NCBI GenBank assembly: GCA_964019425.1
Contig: OZ025835.1
Coordinates: forward strand, 434,001 to 498,000
Direction of reading: 5' to 3'
Source: Flectonema sp. DT1601
Lineage: Eukaryota > Euglenozoa > Diplonemea > Diplonemida > Diplonemidae
DNA length: 64,000 nucleotides
Position 1 is the stretch's first letter, and each line of letters begins with the position of its first letter. Under the pieces are notes generated by a model. The model saw nothing but the letters and a program-made list of their open reading frames with translations. It was not told where the DNA came from and searched no databases. Below, piece by piece: positions 24,076 to 35,660 of the stretch. The position numbers and the translations under genes are program-made.

Positions 24076-25721
24076 TAAAGAAAATAAAAGAGAAACGATC
24101 TGGGAGTGGGGGGAAGGTGAAAAAAAATAAAAAATCTTCTTTCTTTCATATGCATCTTTCTTTATAATACGACCACATGTGCCATATGCCCGCACTCCAC
24201 GAAAGAAAATAGAAAACCCCGGAACAGTACCGAGGATCGTTCACCCCCAGTTGTCCAAAGCATTATAAGTGTACTGTGGGCTTACCGAAAAGCTTTAGAA
24301 ATGTACCACAAAAGATTTGGGCAGCACATAGCCATATCACTCAGCAAGAAATGAAAACCAAAAGGATCAGGTAAGATGACAGTCAGTTTAAGGTCATAAC
24401 TGCGCCGGACCAAAGAAGTCTAACTTCAATGTCATTTGTTTACTTAGGTACAAATAATAAAAACAAAACACATGCAGCTACAGGATACTCGCATCTGTTG
24501 GACCGATATCGATGCTTTCGTTGTCTTCCCTGGCATTGTTTTTTCAAAAACACTCGTTATTTTTCATGTTCTGAAATACTTTGCTAACATTACAACACAA
24601 TTCAAACAGGTCTGTCATTGCTTTATTTCCGCATTCTGTTTTGTCATGGGACGATGGATGCTATCCTTGTATGTATTTTGTGTAGGTTATTCTGTATTCT
24701 TGTATTAAAATGTCATTCTTGTCCCGCAGGGAAAGGCCGTGGCCAAAAGCCTTGCCTATTTAATTCCTCCCCCACAACATATTAAAAAAAGGGTGGAGTC
24801 CGCTTTTTTTGAGATAAGCGCTCCTTTGGACATGGAGGGATCCCGTTCTCTTCTTGCGCTTCCTTTCCTGGCGGATTTAAACCAATTGCCCAAGTTTGTA
24901 ATTGAAACTTGAGAGCTCTGTTTTGGTCTTTGGCCAGATGGAGTTGCTCAGAGAGCTCACCGACCATCTCTGTCAACAGTATAGACTGATCCCAATTGTT
25001 CTTTGTGAACAGTCTTCTTATGAGGTCGCCGCACTGTCTTTTTCTTGTACTGTTTGAGCAGAAGAGGATACCAGTACTCTACTCTGAGACAGCTCAGAAG
25101 GGAGCGTGACCAATGGAGAATGAGAGATAAAATAATTAAGGGAAAGACAGGGTTTGGGAGTCCAGGAGCAAGGAGTAGTTGCAGTGAGAGGGAGTCGGTA
25201 GTTTATTACCGTGAACGTTGTTTCAAATAAAATTAGGGGTGTTGGGGAAAATCGTTGGGGGAAATGGGACCTTTGAGGGCCAGCACGCAAAGTTGCGACC
25301 TCTTGCTGAGTTAAGTAGAGTTGAATTTTTGTTTTTGTTTCATCACTATATTTAGACTCTAGTTCGTTGTTTAAAAGAATGAACCTTTGCTGTAAGTTGA
25401 AAAAAACATTTCCGCATGGTCCGCCTTTTGTGTTTGTCGTGCTAGTTCACTCCTCTTACTTTCCTCTAAAAAATTACTTAGTTTGAGCTGAGACCTGCTT
25501 GACAAAATGAAATAGGATACAGCAATTGGAACTGTGGCATTTGGGGGAGAAATTTTTTTTTTGTGGGTGGAAAGGTTCCACAAAAGAATGAAAAGCAAAG
25601 TGAAGTATTCTTTCTCTTCCTTACCAAACTAACTGAAACACAAAATGGGTTCAAATAGAGGGAAGGAAGAAAAAATGGAACACGTAAATGCAACAACCTA
25701 AGTTTTAAAAAACTTTCTTTT
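24076..25721. other. Non-coding stretch with a possible Helitron-type terminus
   Basis: No convincing gene. At 24733-24753 lies GGCCAAAAGCC, with a longer AAGGC/GCCTT pairing. It matches the GCCAAAAGC terminal hairpin of the Helentron-like elements further right. The minus-strand ORFs near 24782-24976 and 25018-25290 have no recognisable domain. Confidence 0.4.
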
Positions 25722-26638
25722 TTATTTGACTATATATGAGAGGTTCTTTGGGGAAAAGAGGGAGGCATCAGAATTAAAAGGAGACAATGGAGGAAAATTA
25801 AAGTGAATTTGTTTACTTTCAGCGAGCAACTGCTCACCCAAGTCCTCTGTCTCCATGTAGGATGCATTGTCCTTCGGGAATTCCTTTGGGATTTCTTTCA
25901 CTTCTTTCTTTATGAATACCACAGTCGCACCGACCTTACTGAGGTACTCAGCTGATACTTCGATCAGCTGTCTCTTCCTCCAATTCTGCAGGAGGAATGT
26001 TTTCTTTTCGTCCTTCTTCTCGTGTGTACCGATGATCACCATGGCATGTCTCCCCTGTTTTTTTTGTTTAGTTTGATATGTTCTTTTGGTTTTTGTTATC
26101 CACATATGACAGCGAAGCAATAATGAAAGAATACACAAACCTTGCATGAAGCGGAGTCATACTTGGTATTGATGAAGGAGATACCCTCCTTGCCAAAGGC
26201 TTAGTCGACCTTGAAACTGGAAACAAGTCCAATACCATTTTCTTTAACGCCATCGAAGATTGTCTGTGCAGTAGCTTTGAACAGCTCCTCCTTTGCAACC
26301 ACTGGTAGATAATAGAATTCGATATCTTTATCTTTCAACCCCATGATGTGCTGAAGAAAGGCCATGGAGTTGCCACCCATGTTCCTCACAATGTGGTCAT
26401 ACAGTTGGTCTGTGGTGAAATAATCTCTGATGTATTTAGCGATGTTGAGCATTTCGTGGTGGGTACCACCAGAGTTCTTTGTGATGATATAGTGTTGCAG
26501 GACCGCTGGGGCATGCATGTAGCACAAGCCACTGTTTTGAACACGAACAACCTGAATAGCTGTTGAGTGCATTGCAGCCTCCAAGGTGACTAACAACACC
26601 TCCCATTTGTGAGTTAGCGCTGGGGAGTCGGCGAGCAA
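25722..26638 (-). pseudogene. Papain-like cysteine peptidase pseudogene (internal stop, one intron)
   Basis: Two reading blocks join across an 86-nt GTTTGT...CAG intron (26055-26140): ...DSASCK joins GRHAMVIIGTH. The three expected papain-type elements are visible: the nucleophile region SGLCYMHAPAVLQHY, the His region RHAMVIIG, and the Asn region FLLQNWR. An in-frame TAA at 26201-26203 interrupts the protein between SSFKVD and AFGKEGISF, so the copy is probably dead unless this is an error or readthrough occurs. Upstream coding, near 26660-26830 on the same strand, is broken by a lysine-rich insertion. It lies among mobile elements and may have been carried by one. Confidence 0.55.
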
Positions 26639-27184
26639 CTTGGCGATCTGTTTAATTCATCCCTCTTCTTTTTTTTTTAAAGGTAGAAACAAGATTGGGT
26701 AATGGGTGCAGAGCCTCTTGGGGCATAAACCAAGATAAGTCGCTATGAGTGGCTGACACTCTTGTGGCTTGGTTCCTTCGGCTGGCTTCTTCACTACATT
26801 TACCTCCTCCTCCTGCCGATTGATCGCCCGGCTATGTCAATCGACCTTTAATTGTTTTCATCTTGAACGGGACATCACTCTCACAATGATTTGATTTTCT
26901 ACAATCATGTCGGGTTATTTTCTCTTTTTTCTTTTTCTTCTCCCTTTCCGTTTTCCTTTTTCTTTTCCCTTTCTTACTCTCCATCTGGTCTGTTATGTCA
27001 TAAATCTCATTTAATTTTATCAACCATTTTACTTTTCACTGTTTCCCATCTACATTTTATTTTCAAATAGTTCCGGTCTGTCCTAAATTTTAACTAAGTA
27101 TTAAACTAGTTTAATTGATCATGTTTAACTCAATTCGTCCGTCATGGTCATGACATTCTTTTTTCTTTTTTTTTTTTCCTTGCA

Positions 27185-27270
27185 CAAGAGATACCAACAC
27201 ATATGAGATACCAGCACACCTGAGATACCGACACACTCGAGATACCAAGTCACATAAGATACCAGCTAGG
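27185..27270 (+). repeat. Short tandem GAGATACCA repeats
   Basis: Five diverged copies of a ~17-bp unit (GAGATACCAACACATAT, GAGATACCAGCACACCT and so on). The reverse complement of the same block lies at 45400-45500, showing that it belongs to the 5' region of both Helentron-like elements. Confidence 0.85.
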
Positions 27271-27409
27271 ACGGTGAGAGGTGGATGGAATACTCTCGAA
27301 ACCTAAATAGGTAATTTAAGTCCGATCCTGATGTTCTATGTTGAACTGGTTGTGTTAACTCATCTCTATGCTCTTGGTATCTATGGTCTCTTGGTTGTCT
27401 ATGTTATCA

Positions 27410-27645
27410 TTGTTTTTTTTTTTTTTTTTTATCGATCGACTATGTCGATTAATTTCTATTTTCTGTCCTGGTCAAGATGCTAAACTGATTGTTTTTTTTT
27501 AAAAAATAAATTAAAAAGAATATAAAAAAAAAAATTAAAAAAAAGAATAAACAATGTTATCATTGTTTTTTTTATCGATCGACTATGTCGACTAATCTCT
27601 ATTTCCCATCCTGGTCAAGACGATAAACTGATTGTTTTTTTTTTT
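27410..27645 (+). repeat. Two hairpin repeat units (left-element copy)
   Basis: Two units with ATCGACTATGTCGAT, CCTGGTCAAGA(T/C)G and AACAATGTTATCATTGTT. They are the reverse complement of the large array at 42.6-45.15 kb. They are followed by three CCGTTGCCTG-type short repeats (27665-27740). Confidence 0.85.
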
Positions 27646-27914
27646 TAAATAAAGGAGAATTCTCCGTTGCCTACATAAAAAAAAGTTTTTTCTCCGTTGC
27701 CTGTCACCTTAACTTTTTTTTTTCCCGTTGCCTGCACCTAAAAAGTTTTTTCGCTGTTGTGAACAACTCTTTTTTTTTTTTCTCTGTTGGGTACCAACAC
27801 TTTTTTTCTGGAAAAAAAAAAAAGAAAAAAGAATTGAGAAAAAAGAATTGAGAAAAAAAGCAAGAATAGAAAACACTATAAATGAATCAGATGATGACCT
27901 TGCATCGAAAAATA

Positions 27915-28236
27915 TTAAAGATCATCATCTGATGAACTTGAATCACACTTCTTTCTCTTTCCGGATATCCGGTTTCTCCTAGTCGATGTATCGACAGTCT
28001 TCTTGGGGGCCGACTTCTTCGCTGATTTCTTCGGGGCCGACTTCTTGGGGGCTGACTTCTTCAGGGCCGACTTCTCGTTTGGGGGGTTTTTACACGTAGT
28101 CTTATTGTGGCCCACCTTACCACAACGACTACACAAGTTCTTTCCCTCCCCTTTGGAAGGAATCCTCTTCGTGGGGGCACCCTTCGGCTTCTTCGTTGTT
28201 GGCGATAACAGTTCAGTTTTACTTTTTATTGTTTCC
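27915..28236 (-). CDS. Zinc-knuckle protein C-terminus (transposon-type fragment)
   Basis: A C-terminal reading frame; the first in-frame Met is at 28136 but the frame is open to about 28236. It carries a CCHC zinc knuckle (CSRCGKVGHNKTTC: C-x2-C-x4-H-x4-C), a lysine-rich KKSAPKKSAPKK tandem repeat and an acidic SSSSDDDL end. Knuckles of this form often close MULE-type transposases or retroelement Gag proteins. No catalytic part is present, so it is a fragment or a leftover cargo of the Helentron-like element. Confidence 0.4.
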
Positions 28237-28800
28237 CATCTACTTTTTATTTTCTATTAGTTCTGGTCAGAAACTCCTGGGCAGCAAGAAGGAAAGCAGT
28301 TTAGTACTTCTGGGTGTTTGGCATCACCCCCCATAGTGAGCAAGTACAACAGGTAGCATTGGTAGTCTGTTGATCCTGAGTGATCCCAGCTACAGTTTTG
28401 TTTTTCTTTCTTTTTTTAAGAAGAAGATCAGGACATCCAAGCACTGCTGGATAGTTGCTGAATGCAGGGCCTGCCTGTGGCATTATAATAACAGGCTAAG
28501 TCATTTGTAGTTCATAGTTTACCTTTGATTTTATAACTTCACATAGGTACTATGAACGATGAGAGATCCAGTGGGATCACTCAGGGTCTAGTAGAGACCA
28601 CCAATGTTGTGCGTTGATAGGCAAGGTGACCAACCTTGACATTCTTTCTTTTCTCTCCTGTTGTGACAAACACAAAATACACACACAGCTTACAGTGTGT
28701 TCTTTGTGTATGTTTTCTTCAGGTGTGAGTAGTTTTTTTGTTCTTGCTCTTCAGGGAGGGCCTTAGCCAAAAGCTAACAGTCCAAATCTCACCTGGAAAT
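28216..28800 (+). mobile_element. Probable truncated Helentron-like copy nested in the larger element
   Basis: The start (ACTTTTTATTGTTTCCCATC, 28222 onward) is a second copy of the 5' block at ~27030-27080. The end carries the hairpin TTAGC-CAAAA-GCTAA (28763-28777) followed by CAGTCC, matching the terminal hairpin at 38347-38361 with a different stem. Two further hairpins lie inside (GATCC/GGATC 28565-28578; GGTCT/AGACC 28585-28599). Borders are approximate. Confidence 0.45.
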
Positions 28801-29269
28801 TCAACTCAGTCCTTGTCAGTTTTGGCATCAAACCTGGTTTTGAAATTTAGGTGTATGATTGCCAATTTAAAAAAAAATTTTCCTTTATAATATTTTCTGA
28901 AAAATTTTATTTTTTCAATTTTTTTTGCTACAGGTTTTTTTTTGCTACAGATCTCCTAAAAAAGATGGGAACACATTTTTTATAGTTATCTCTTGACCTC
29001 TTCATAAATTCCTGAGTGGAGAAAATTTTAGGTGCCAAGCTGTCTTTTTGTTATAGTTAAGTTTTGTTGCAGTTATTTCCACTTTGTCACATCTAACCAA
29101 TAAAAGTAAAAGAAAAATCTTTGAATTCCATTTTTTCAATTTCATTTTTTTTTTTTTTTTTGGCACAGGACAGAACATCAGTCAGTAGCACACTTTATTA
29201 TTACATTGTACATTTGTTGATATTCAAAAATGTTTTATTAACCTGTTTTTTTCAGTGATAATAAGTAAA
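28801..29269 (+). other. Leader region of the Rep-helicase gene
   Basis: AT-rich with poly(T) runs. CTGTTTTTTTCAG ends at 29255, a strong 3' splice-site-like sequence 14 nt before the ATG at 29270. No upstream exon could be identified. Confidence 0.5.
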
Positions 29270-32175
29270 ATGCCTGACAAACCAGCTAACAAGCCAGTAG
29301 TAATGTTGATGGACTTGCCAAGGAGTGCACCAAAGCCACCCAGCATGTTTACACGAGGCAGCAGGGTCCAAAGTGTACAACAGACCCCTGCACTGGCAAG
29401 ATTGATGGACTTCGACTTTGGTCGGAGCTTGCCAAAACCACCCAGCAAGTTTGCACGAGGCAGTAGGGTAACACCAACTACCACTGCAGTTGCAACAGTG
29501 TTTGACTTCCAAGAAGAAATATTGACGGACTTCGAGATTGGAAGTGATGACAGCAGCGATGATGGACTATTGTACCAAGATTCCATTGTGCAAGGCAAGT
29601 GCACAAACTGTGGGCTGCAGCTCACGGACCCAGGAAGAATCAACAACAACAACAACAACAACCCTGCTGAATATGTAAAGAAGCACGCTTCTGAGTGCAG
29701 TGGAACCTGTGGTTTCTGTGGTTTGTACTTTGGGAGAAATCGACTTTTTAAACATATTGCATTCTGTCCAGGGAATCCCTTCCAGGCTGACGCACGAACA
29801 GCAGAATGGAAACCTTTATACTATACCTCCACCACCAAGAACGACACAAGTATGGGGTATCCATGTGCAGTTCTTGCAGCTGCTATTCTGGCGTTGCATG
29901 CGACAAAGGAATCAGCACAGCTCCCAACATACCACAATAAGCTCCTGCATCTCCAGGCACACCAGCATGTTGGATGCCTGTACCGACTCCAGCAGGCAAG
30001 AAAATGGTGGCACTTACTGCAACAACTGCCTGGAGGAATGAACAACAACAACAATGATAAGAATGTCTGTGCTGCGCTTATCGGCAGGCTTACTGTGATT
30101 GTGGATACCGTCCTCAAATCAGGTGCACACCTTTCGCAAATTGAAGCTATCTTGAAGCAGATACAACATGCGGTGGCTGACACCGTCGCAGGCAGGCATG
30201 CTCCATGTGTTGCTTCCCTTGCACTTCGCAACCAGTTCGGTCAGCAGAATCACTGCAAGAACTGTGGGTCGCCACTCAGAACATTGGTAGCCCTGGAAGA
30301 ACATGAAAAGGCCTGTAAAAGGAAGTGTGGTTACTGTGAAAGAAGCTTCGATCCAAGAGGTCTTAGTAAACACATACTTGCCTGCTACATGAACCCCTTT
30401 CGATTCGATGGCAACAACGGTGTTCGGTACAAGTCTCACATCCGTCTTTCAGCTACAGCATCCGCTTCAACAATCATCTTGCTTGCAGGTGTTGTCGCCA
30501 TCACTTCGATGACAAGAAGGAAGAACACTTCATCGCCAGCCACCACCACCACCACCACAGCAGTGCGCCCGCTGGAGGGAATACGTGCATGGCAGCAACA
30601 AGGAATCGCTGCCAAGTTCAGTGCATTGACTGGCTGGTGGATTGCCATCGGACGTCGCCTGTTGGAAGAAAGATTCAACACCCAGATAAAGGCCGACATG
30701 GCTGTCAGTGCAAGGGAAGTGTTCAGAATGCGCGAAGCAGCTGAGATCTGTGGGATGCTAATTCCTGAGAGGGTGCGACTCCTTGAGCGCTGTGTTCGAT
30801 CGGAGATTCAGGACAAGGAGATAGATGTTGAACGAACGGCAGCCTTGGCAGTGGGGGACCAGGAAGGATGGAAGAGACCTAGGAGATTCCGACGAAGGAG
30901 AAGGAAGTTGCATGGGTCATGTTGCATCACGCTTGATGAAGTGAACGAATCCCCCACACCAATTTCGGAACTGCCACATTTTCGGTACAACCCACTGCAG
31001 CTTGACCCCACTTTGTGCGAATGGTGCGGGGCTGAGCGCTATTGCTATGAGCCTTCATCACGGTGTTGCGCGGCAGGGACTGCCTCGAAGCTTGACCTTA
31101 TCTCCATCCACCCCGAAGTCGAGGACATGTTGAAGACATCAAAGTTTCGCAGCGTCTCGCACATTGTCAACAGCAGGTTGTCATTCGCTGTTCCGCTGAT
31201 GCGTCGCAGCTGCCTATCCAAGCCAACAGGTCCCCAGTCAGTTTCCATTCAGGGCAGGACACATCACATCACCGATCCCGTGATTGACAAAACCAACCCG
31301 AGACAAAGCTGGTACATTGCTGGCGACCTCGACAACGCAAACTCGCAAATCCGCAAGTTAGGGACGGAGCACGGCTTCGCAAAACGCCTTGCAGTCATCA
31401 TCAGAAAAGGGAGCAGCAACAGGCAGCACCCCTTCCTAGAGTGCCTCGATGCTGCTGAGAAAGCGCTGGCGAAGGAACAGGACGGGGACCGTAGAACGAC
31501 AGATATAGCCATCAGCATAAACCTTGAGCGCCACCAGCCGTCCCGTGCAGAAGATCACACCTCGAAGGAGTTCTTCGACGAGATCAGGATCGTCCTCGAC
31601 CACGACTCCATCAAGAGGGACAATCGGAAGATCACGTTGTTTTTTGGAGATTCGGCATCGGTACCCGCCCCACGAAGTCGGAAGCTGTTCATTGATGAGA
31701 AAGATCCGTTGTACGAGATTCTGAGTTACCCCGTGATCTTTCCCACCCCGTCTTGGGAGTGGAAGGCCAGCGGTGGTGGTCAGGAAGATGCAGTGCGTGT
31801 CTTCCACTGCGGTTGGGGTTTAGGCAAGTACAGGAGATTTCGTCCCCGAAACAACAACAGCGACGCTGGCCGTGAGGTAGATTACAATGGCGATTATGCT
31901 GCCGAAAACACTGATAACAGCAGGCGCTCCTTCGTGAGTGCCACGGAGTACGGTGGATTTCACATGTTTGAACGGCCTCTCAGGACTGGAAAGAACATGC
32001 TCCTGCGCCTTGGCAAGTTGACCCAGGTGTACATACTGGACATGGCGGCACGTGCAGAGCATCTGCGTCTCAACAGGTATCGATCACCCTTTGGAGCTCG
32101 GCACAGCAGGAAGGCGGCGGCCAGCGACGTCAGGCAGGCGGTGCAGCAGAATGAGGCAGCCACCGCAATCGAAAA
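29270..32175 (+). CDS. Helitron Rep-helicase, N-terminal part (before a frameshift)
   Basis: Starts at MPDKPANKP. It has two related pairs of zinc-finger-like blocks: C-x2-C in CTNCGLQL with CGFCGLYFGRNRLFKHIAFC, and CKNCGSPL with CGYCERSFDPRGLSKHILAC. A Cys-rich LCEWCGAERYCYE segment and a Helitron-like N region (RTHHITDP; then KLFIDEKDPLYEILSYPVIF) follow. Near 32165-32185 the homology passes to another frame (QNEAATAIE here; SKTDGRIILPVSF in the next), so one indel breaks the protein. Coding GC is much higher than in host-type genes. The two zinc-finger pairs look like an internal duplication. Confidence 0.75.
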
Positions 32176-35100
32176 CCGACGGACGCATCATTCTTCCGGT
32201 TTCGTTCAAAGGCGGACCCCGCGGGAAGAGAGAGCTGCGGGAAGACGCGCTTGCGATCATGGCGAAATACGGCAAACCAACCTTCTTCGTCACCATGACA
32301 TGCAACACCCAGTGGCCGGAGATCCAGCAGATCTTGCGAGAAGGCGGGGAGGCTTTGAACCAGAGACCCAACGACCGACCGGAGCTCATCATGCGTGTCT
32401 GGGACGGCAAGGCACGTGCTCTGCGCGAAGACATCCGAAGCGGGGTTCTCGGCAAGAACAACGCCATTGTCTGGGTTTACGAGTATCAGCAGCGGGGACT
32501 TCCGCACATGCACCTCCTCGCCTGGAACAAGCATCCACCAGCAGCAGCTGAGGACATCGACTCGGTGGTCCATGCCGAACTACCCGACCCGGTAAGGCAG
32601 CCAGCCCTCTACAGCCTCATTGCTTCGAAGATGGTGCACAACGACTGCTCTCGCCAGGGCGTGATCTGCCCGTGCCACAAGCAAGGGAAGGATGGGAAAC
32701 TCTACTGCAAGAACAACTTCCCGAAACCATTCACGGACATATCGCACATAGGTGTGTCCGGGTTCTCGACCATTCGCCGACGTCGGACAGGCGTCACCAC
32801 TCACAGAGGACAGGGGAACGAATGGGTGGTTCCCTACAACGCCGGCTTGATGATGAGGTACCAAACTCACATCAACGTCGAGTTAACCAACGGCATGGGC
32901 GACTGCGTCGGGTACTTATTCAAGTACATTACGAAGGCAGAGCCTGGACTGAGCTTTGTCTTGAAGCAGGAAGGTGCGAGGGAAGTGCAAGACGAAGTGA
33001 CCCAGTACCAGAATGCAAGGGTCATGGGTTCTTGCGAGGCTGCGGGCCGCCTTCTGAGCATGCCTCAACACTCCAACGTCCCAGCTGTCAAACGGCTTGA
33101 CATCCACGTCAAGGGGAAGGAGACCATCTTCTTCAACAGCGACGACACCGTGGATGAGTTGGCCGAGAAGGTCGCGTCCAAAAGCACCACACTGCTGGCT
33201 TGGTTCAATTTCAACGACAAGAACCAATCCGACGGTTGTCGCACCCTGTTGTACCGCGACTTCCCCACCTATTTTAGCTACGTCAAGGGTGAGTGGAAGC
33301 TGCGCCAAGGATATGAGTATTCGCGCGAAGAATCTCGCTTCCGGCGCAAGGACACAACAGGTAGGCGCTGGACCGACGTTCAAATAGGCAGGATTTTTTG
33401 GGTATCACCCCGTGACACCGAAGCGTATTGCCTGCGGCTGATCCTCAACGCGCGCCCAGGCCTGAAGAGCTTCGATGATGCCATGACGGTCGACGGCGTG
33501 GTTCACGACACGATGCTGGCTGCTGCGACAGCACTTGGGCTCTTTCTCGACGACAAGGAGGCGGAGTCGGCGCTCGAAGCAGCGAAGTGCTACTCCTCGA
33601 TGTATGTTCGGTACCTTTTCGCCGTTCTGATCAGCTGCGGGATGCTCAACTGCATCAAGGGCGCTTGGGAGCGATTCAGAGGCAAGATGTGCTACGACGA
33701 GCGTCTCAGCGCGCAGGAGCGGCAGCTGCAAGAGGAGGTTCACGGTGTTGGATTCATCCCACCCGAGCGCGAGCGCGAGTGCATTCTCGACATCCACCAG
33801 CTACTCAGCAACGAGGATGGGTTGCCGATGGTTAATCTCGACGAAGAGCTTCCGCTGCCGCTGCCGACCGGAGGAGTGTCCATCCCAATGGGGGTCATGC
33901 TTGCTAGGAGGAAGGCCGAGGAATACTACTCTGCCTACGAAAAGAGTGCGGTACTCATCCGAAGCAGCAACCGCGACCAATCTGCGGCGTTGGAGATGCT
34001 GCAGAACGCGGTTCGCAAGGCAGAGGGAGGCGGCGCAGGTGACACCATCTTTGTGCAGGCCCCAGCTGGAACCGGTAAAACATTTCTTGCCAACTGCTTC
34101 CTGAATTGGGCGAGGAGTACCCGCGGAGAACAGGGAATCTGTGTACCACGGAGTGTGATTGCGGTTGCTTCGACGGGAATTGCCGCTACCTTGCTCGAGC
34201 TTGGAACAACCGCTCACTCGCGCTTCCGACTCCCCATCGTCCTGAACGACAACCAACAACTGCAGGTGCTCAACATCACAGAATACGGCAAGCAGTGGAG
34301 GGCGCTGCAGGAGTGCAGTTGCATCTTATGGGACGAAGCAGGAATGACGGACCGCCGCCATTTTGAGTTGCTCGACAGGACCATGCGTCGCATCCGTTCA
34401 CACAAGTGGAACAAGCGGTTCGGAGGGTGCCCCATGATTATCATCGCCGACTTACAGCAGACACTTCCGATTGTGAGGGCAGATGGCGACATGCCTGCTT
34501 TAAATGCTTCGCTTCATACATCGTATCTCTGGGGTGGTGACGGGTTTCAGGCGGTGGAGTTGACAAAGAGCATGCGGATTCAGGATGAGGGTTACTTGAA
34601 GTGGACTCAGGGCCTCGGGAAGGGTGTTAATTGTGACATCAACGGCTGGACACGATTGTACGGCAGGATTGGCAACTCCGGAGAACGCATCTACGTACGG
34701 CAAGACCTCATCAATTTCGTGTATCCCCAGCTGGACGAAGGCATCATCGACGAGAACGTTGCAATTGCCTCCCTACTCAACAGCGACGTCGACGAGCTAA
34801 ACGCTGCTTGCCTCAATACCTTCCCAGGCAGGGTGTTCGAATTCATCGCCGCCAATCGCTGCACCGAGACTGCCTCGCCTGACTTGGCCACCGAGGACTA
34901 CATGTCGCAAGTCACCGCAGGGCTGCCTCCCCAAAAGCTGCTGCTCAAGGTGAACTCTCCGATCATCTGCACTCGGAACATTTACTCCGGAAGCGGTGCA
35001 CGCATCTGCAACGGGTCGAGGCTGGTGGTCATCCGCTGTCACCGGAAAGTACTCTATTGCCAGGACCGCAGGACAAGGGAGTTCGTGCTGATCCCTAGGA

Positions 35101-35570
35101 TCAAGCTGACACCGGAACCAGGAAAAGTCCCCTTCGAGATGGAGCGTGTTCAGTTTCCCGTGCGTAATGCGTTTGCCCTCACAGTGAATAAGCTCCAGGG
35201 GCAAACCGTTGATCGTCTTGGGCTTGACTTGACGAAATCGGAGTTCTTCGCACACGGACAAGCCTACGTGGCATTTACGCGCGTCCGACACGCTGCTGAT
35301 ATTCGCGTCGCAACGCAGCCGGCTAAGAGGGAGTCGTTCAGGAATCCCGTCCAGCTGAACGTCATTAGCAGCGTCGAGCAGGCAATCCGCGGCCATCCCC
35401 TCAGTCCGCGATCCCGAGCGGAGATCCGCAGAGTCGCTGAAGAAGCTTCGAAGGCAGCGAGGGGCAACGTTGCAAGGCCAGCTGGGGTCGAAGAGTACCA
35501 CGAGTGGACGGACGCACCGCAAGACCCGGACGCTGTCGTGGTATATCGTCGTGGCATATCCCCACAATAA
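32170..35570 (+). CDS. Helitron Rep-helicase, C-terminal part (HUH nuclease and Pif1-like helicase)
   Basis: Continues the previous entry in another frame. GRIILPVSFKGGPRG and YGKPTFFVTMTCNTQWPE are classic Helitron Rep segments. The HUH motif is GLPHMHLLAW (about 32495-32524), and the tyrosine motif is YLFKYITKA (about 32911-32937). The helicase part has Walker A FVQAPAGTGKT (~34050-34082), Walker B LWDEAGMTD (~34327-34353), IIIADLQQTLPIV, and the C-terminal NAFALTVNKLQGQTVDRL and YVAFTRVR motifs. The family replicates by rolling circle: the HUH Tyr nicks and joins DNA and the helicase unwinds it. The stop codon at 35568-35570 lies in the 3' tail shared with non-autonomous copies. A single frameshift separates it from its N-terminus. 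Confidence 0.88.
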
Positions 35571-35660
35571 TATTATACCTTTTCATTTTCTCTTTCCTTT
35601 TCTGGTCTTTTTTTTTTTCTTTTTTTTCCTTTTTCATACAACGTTTTTTATTTATATATA

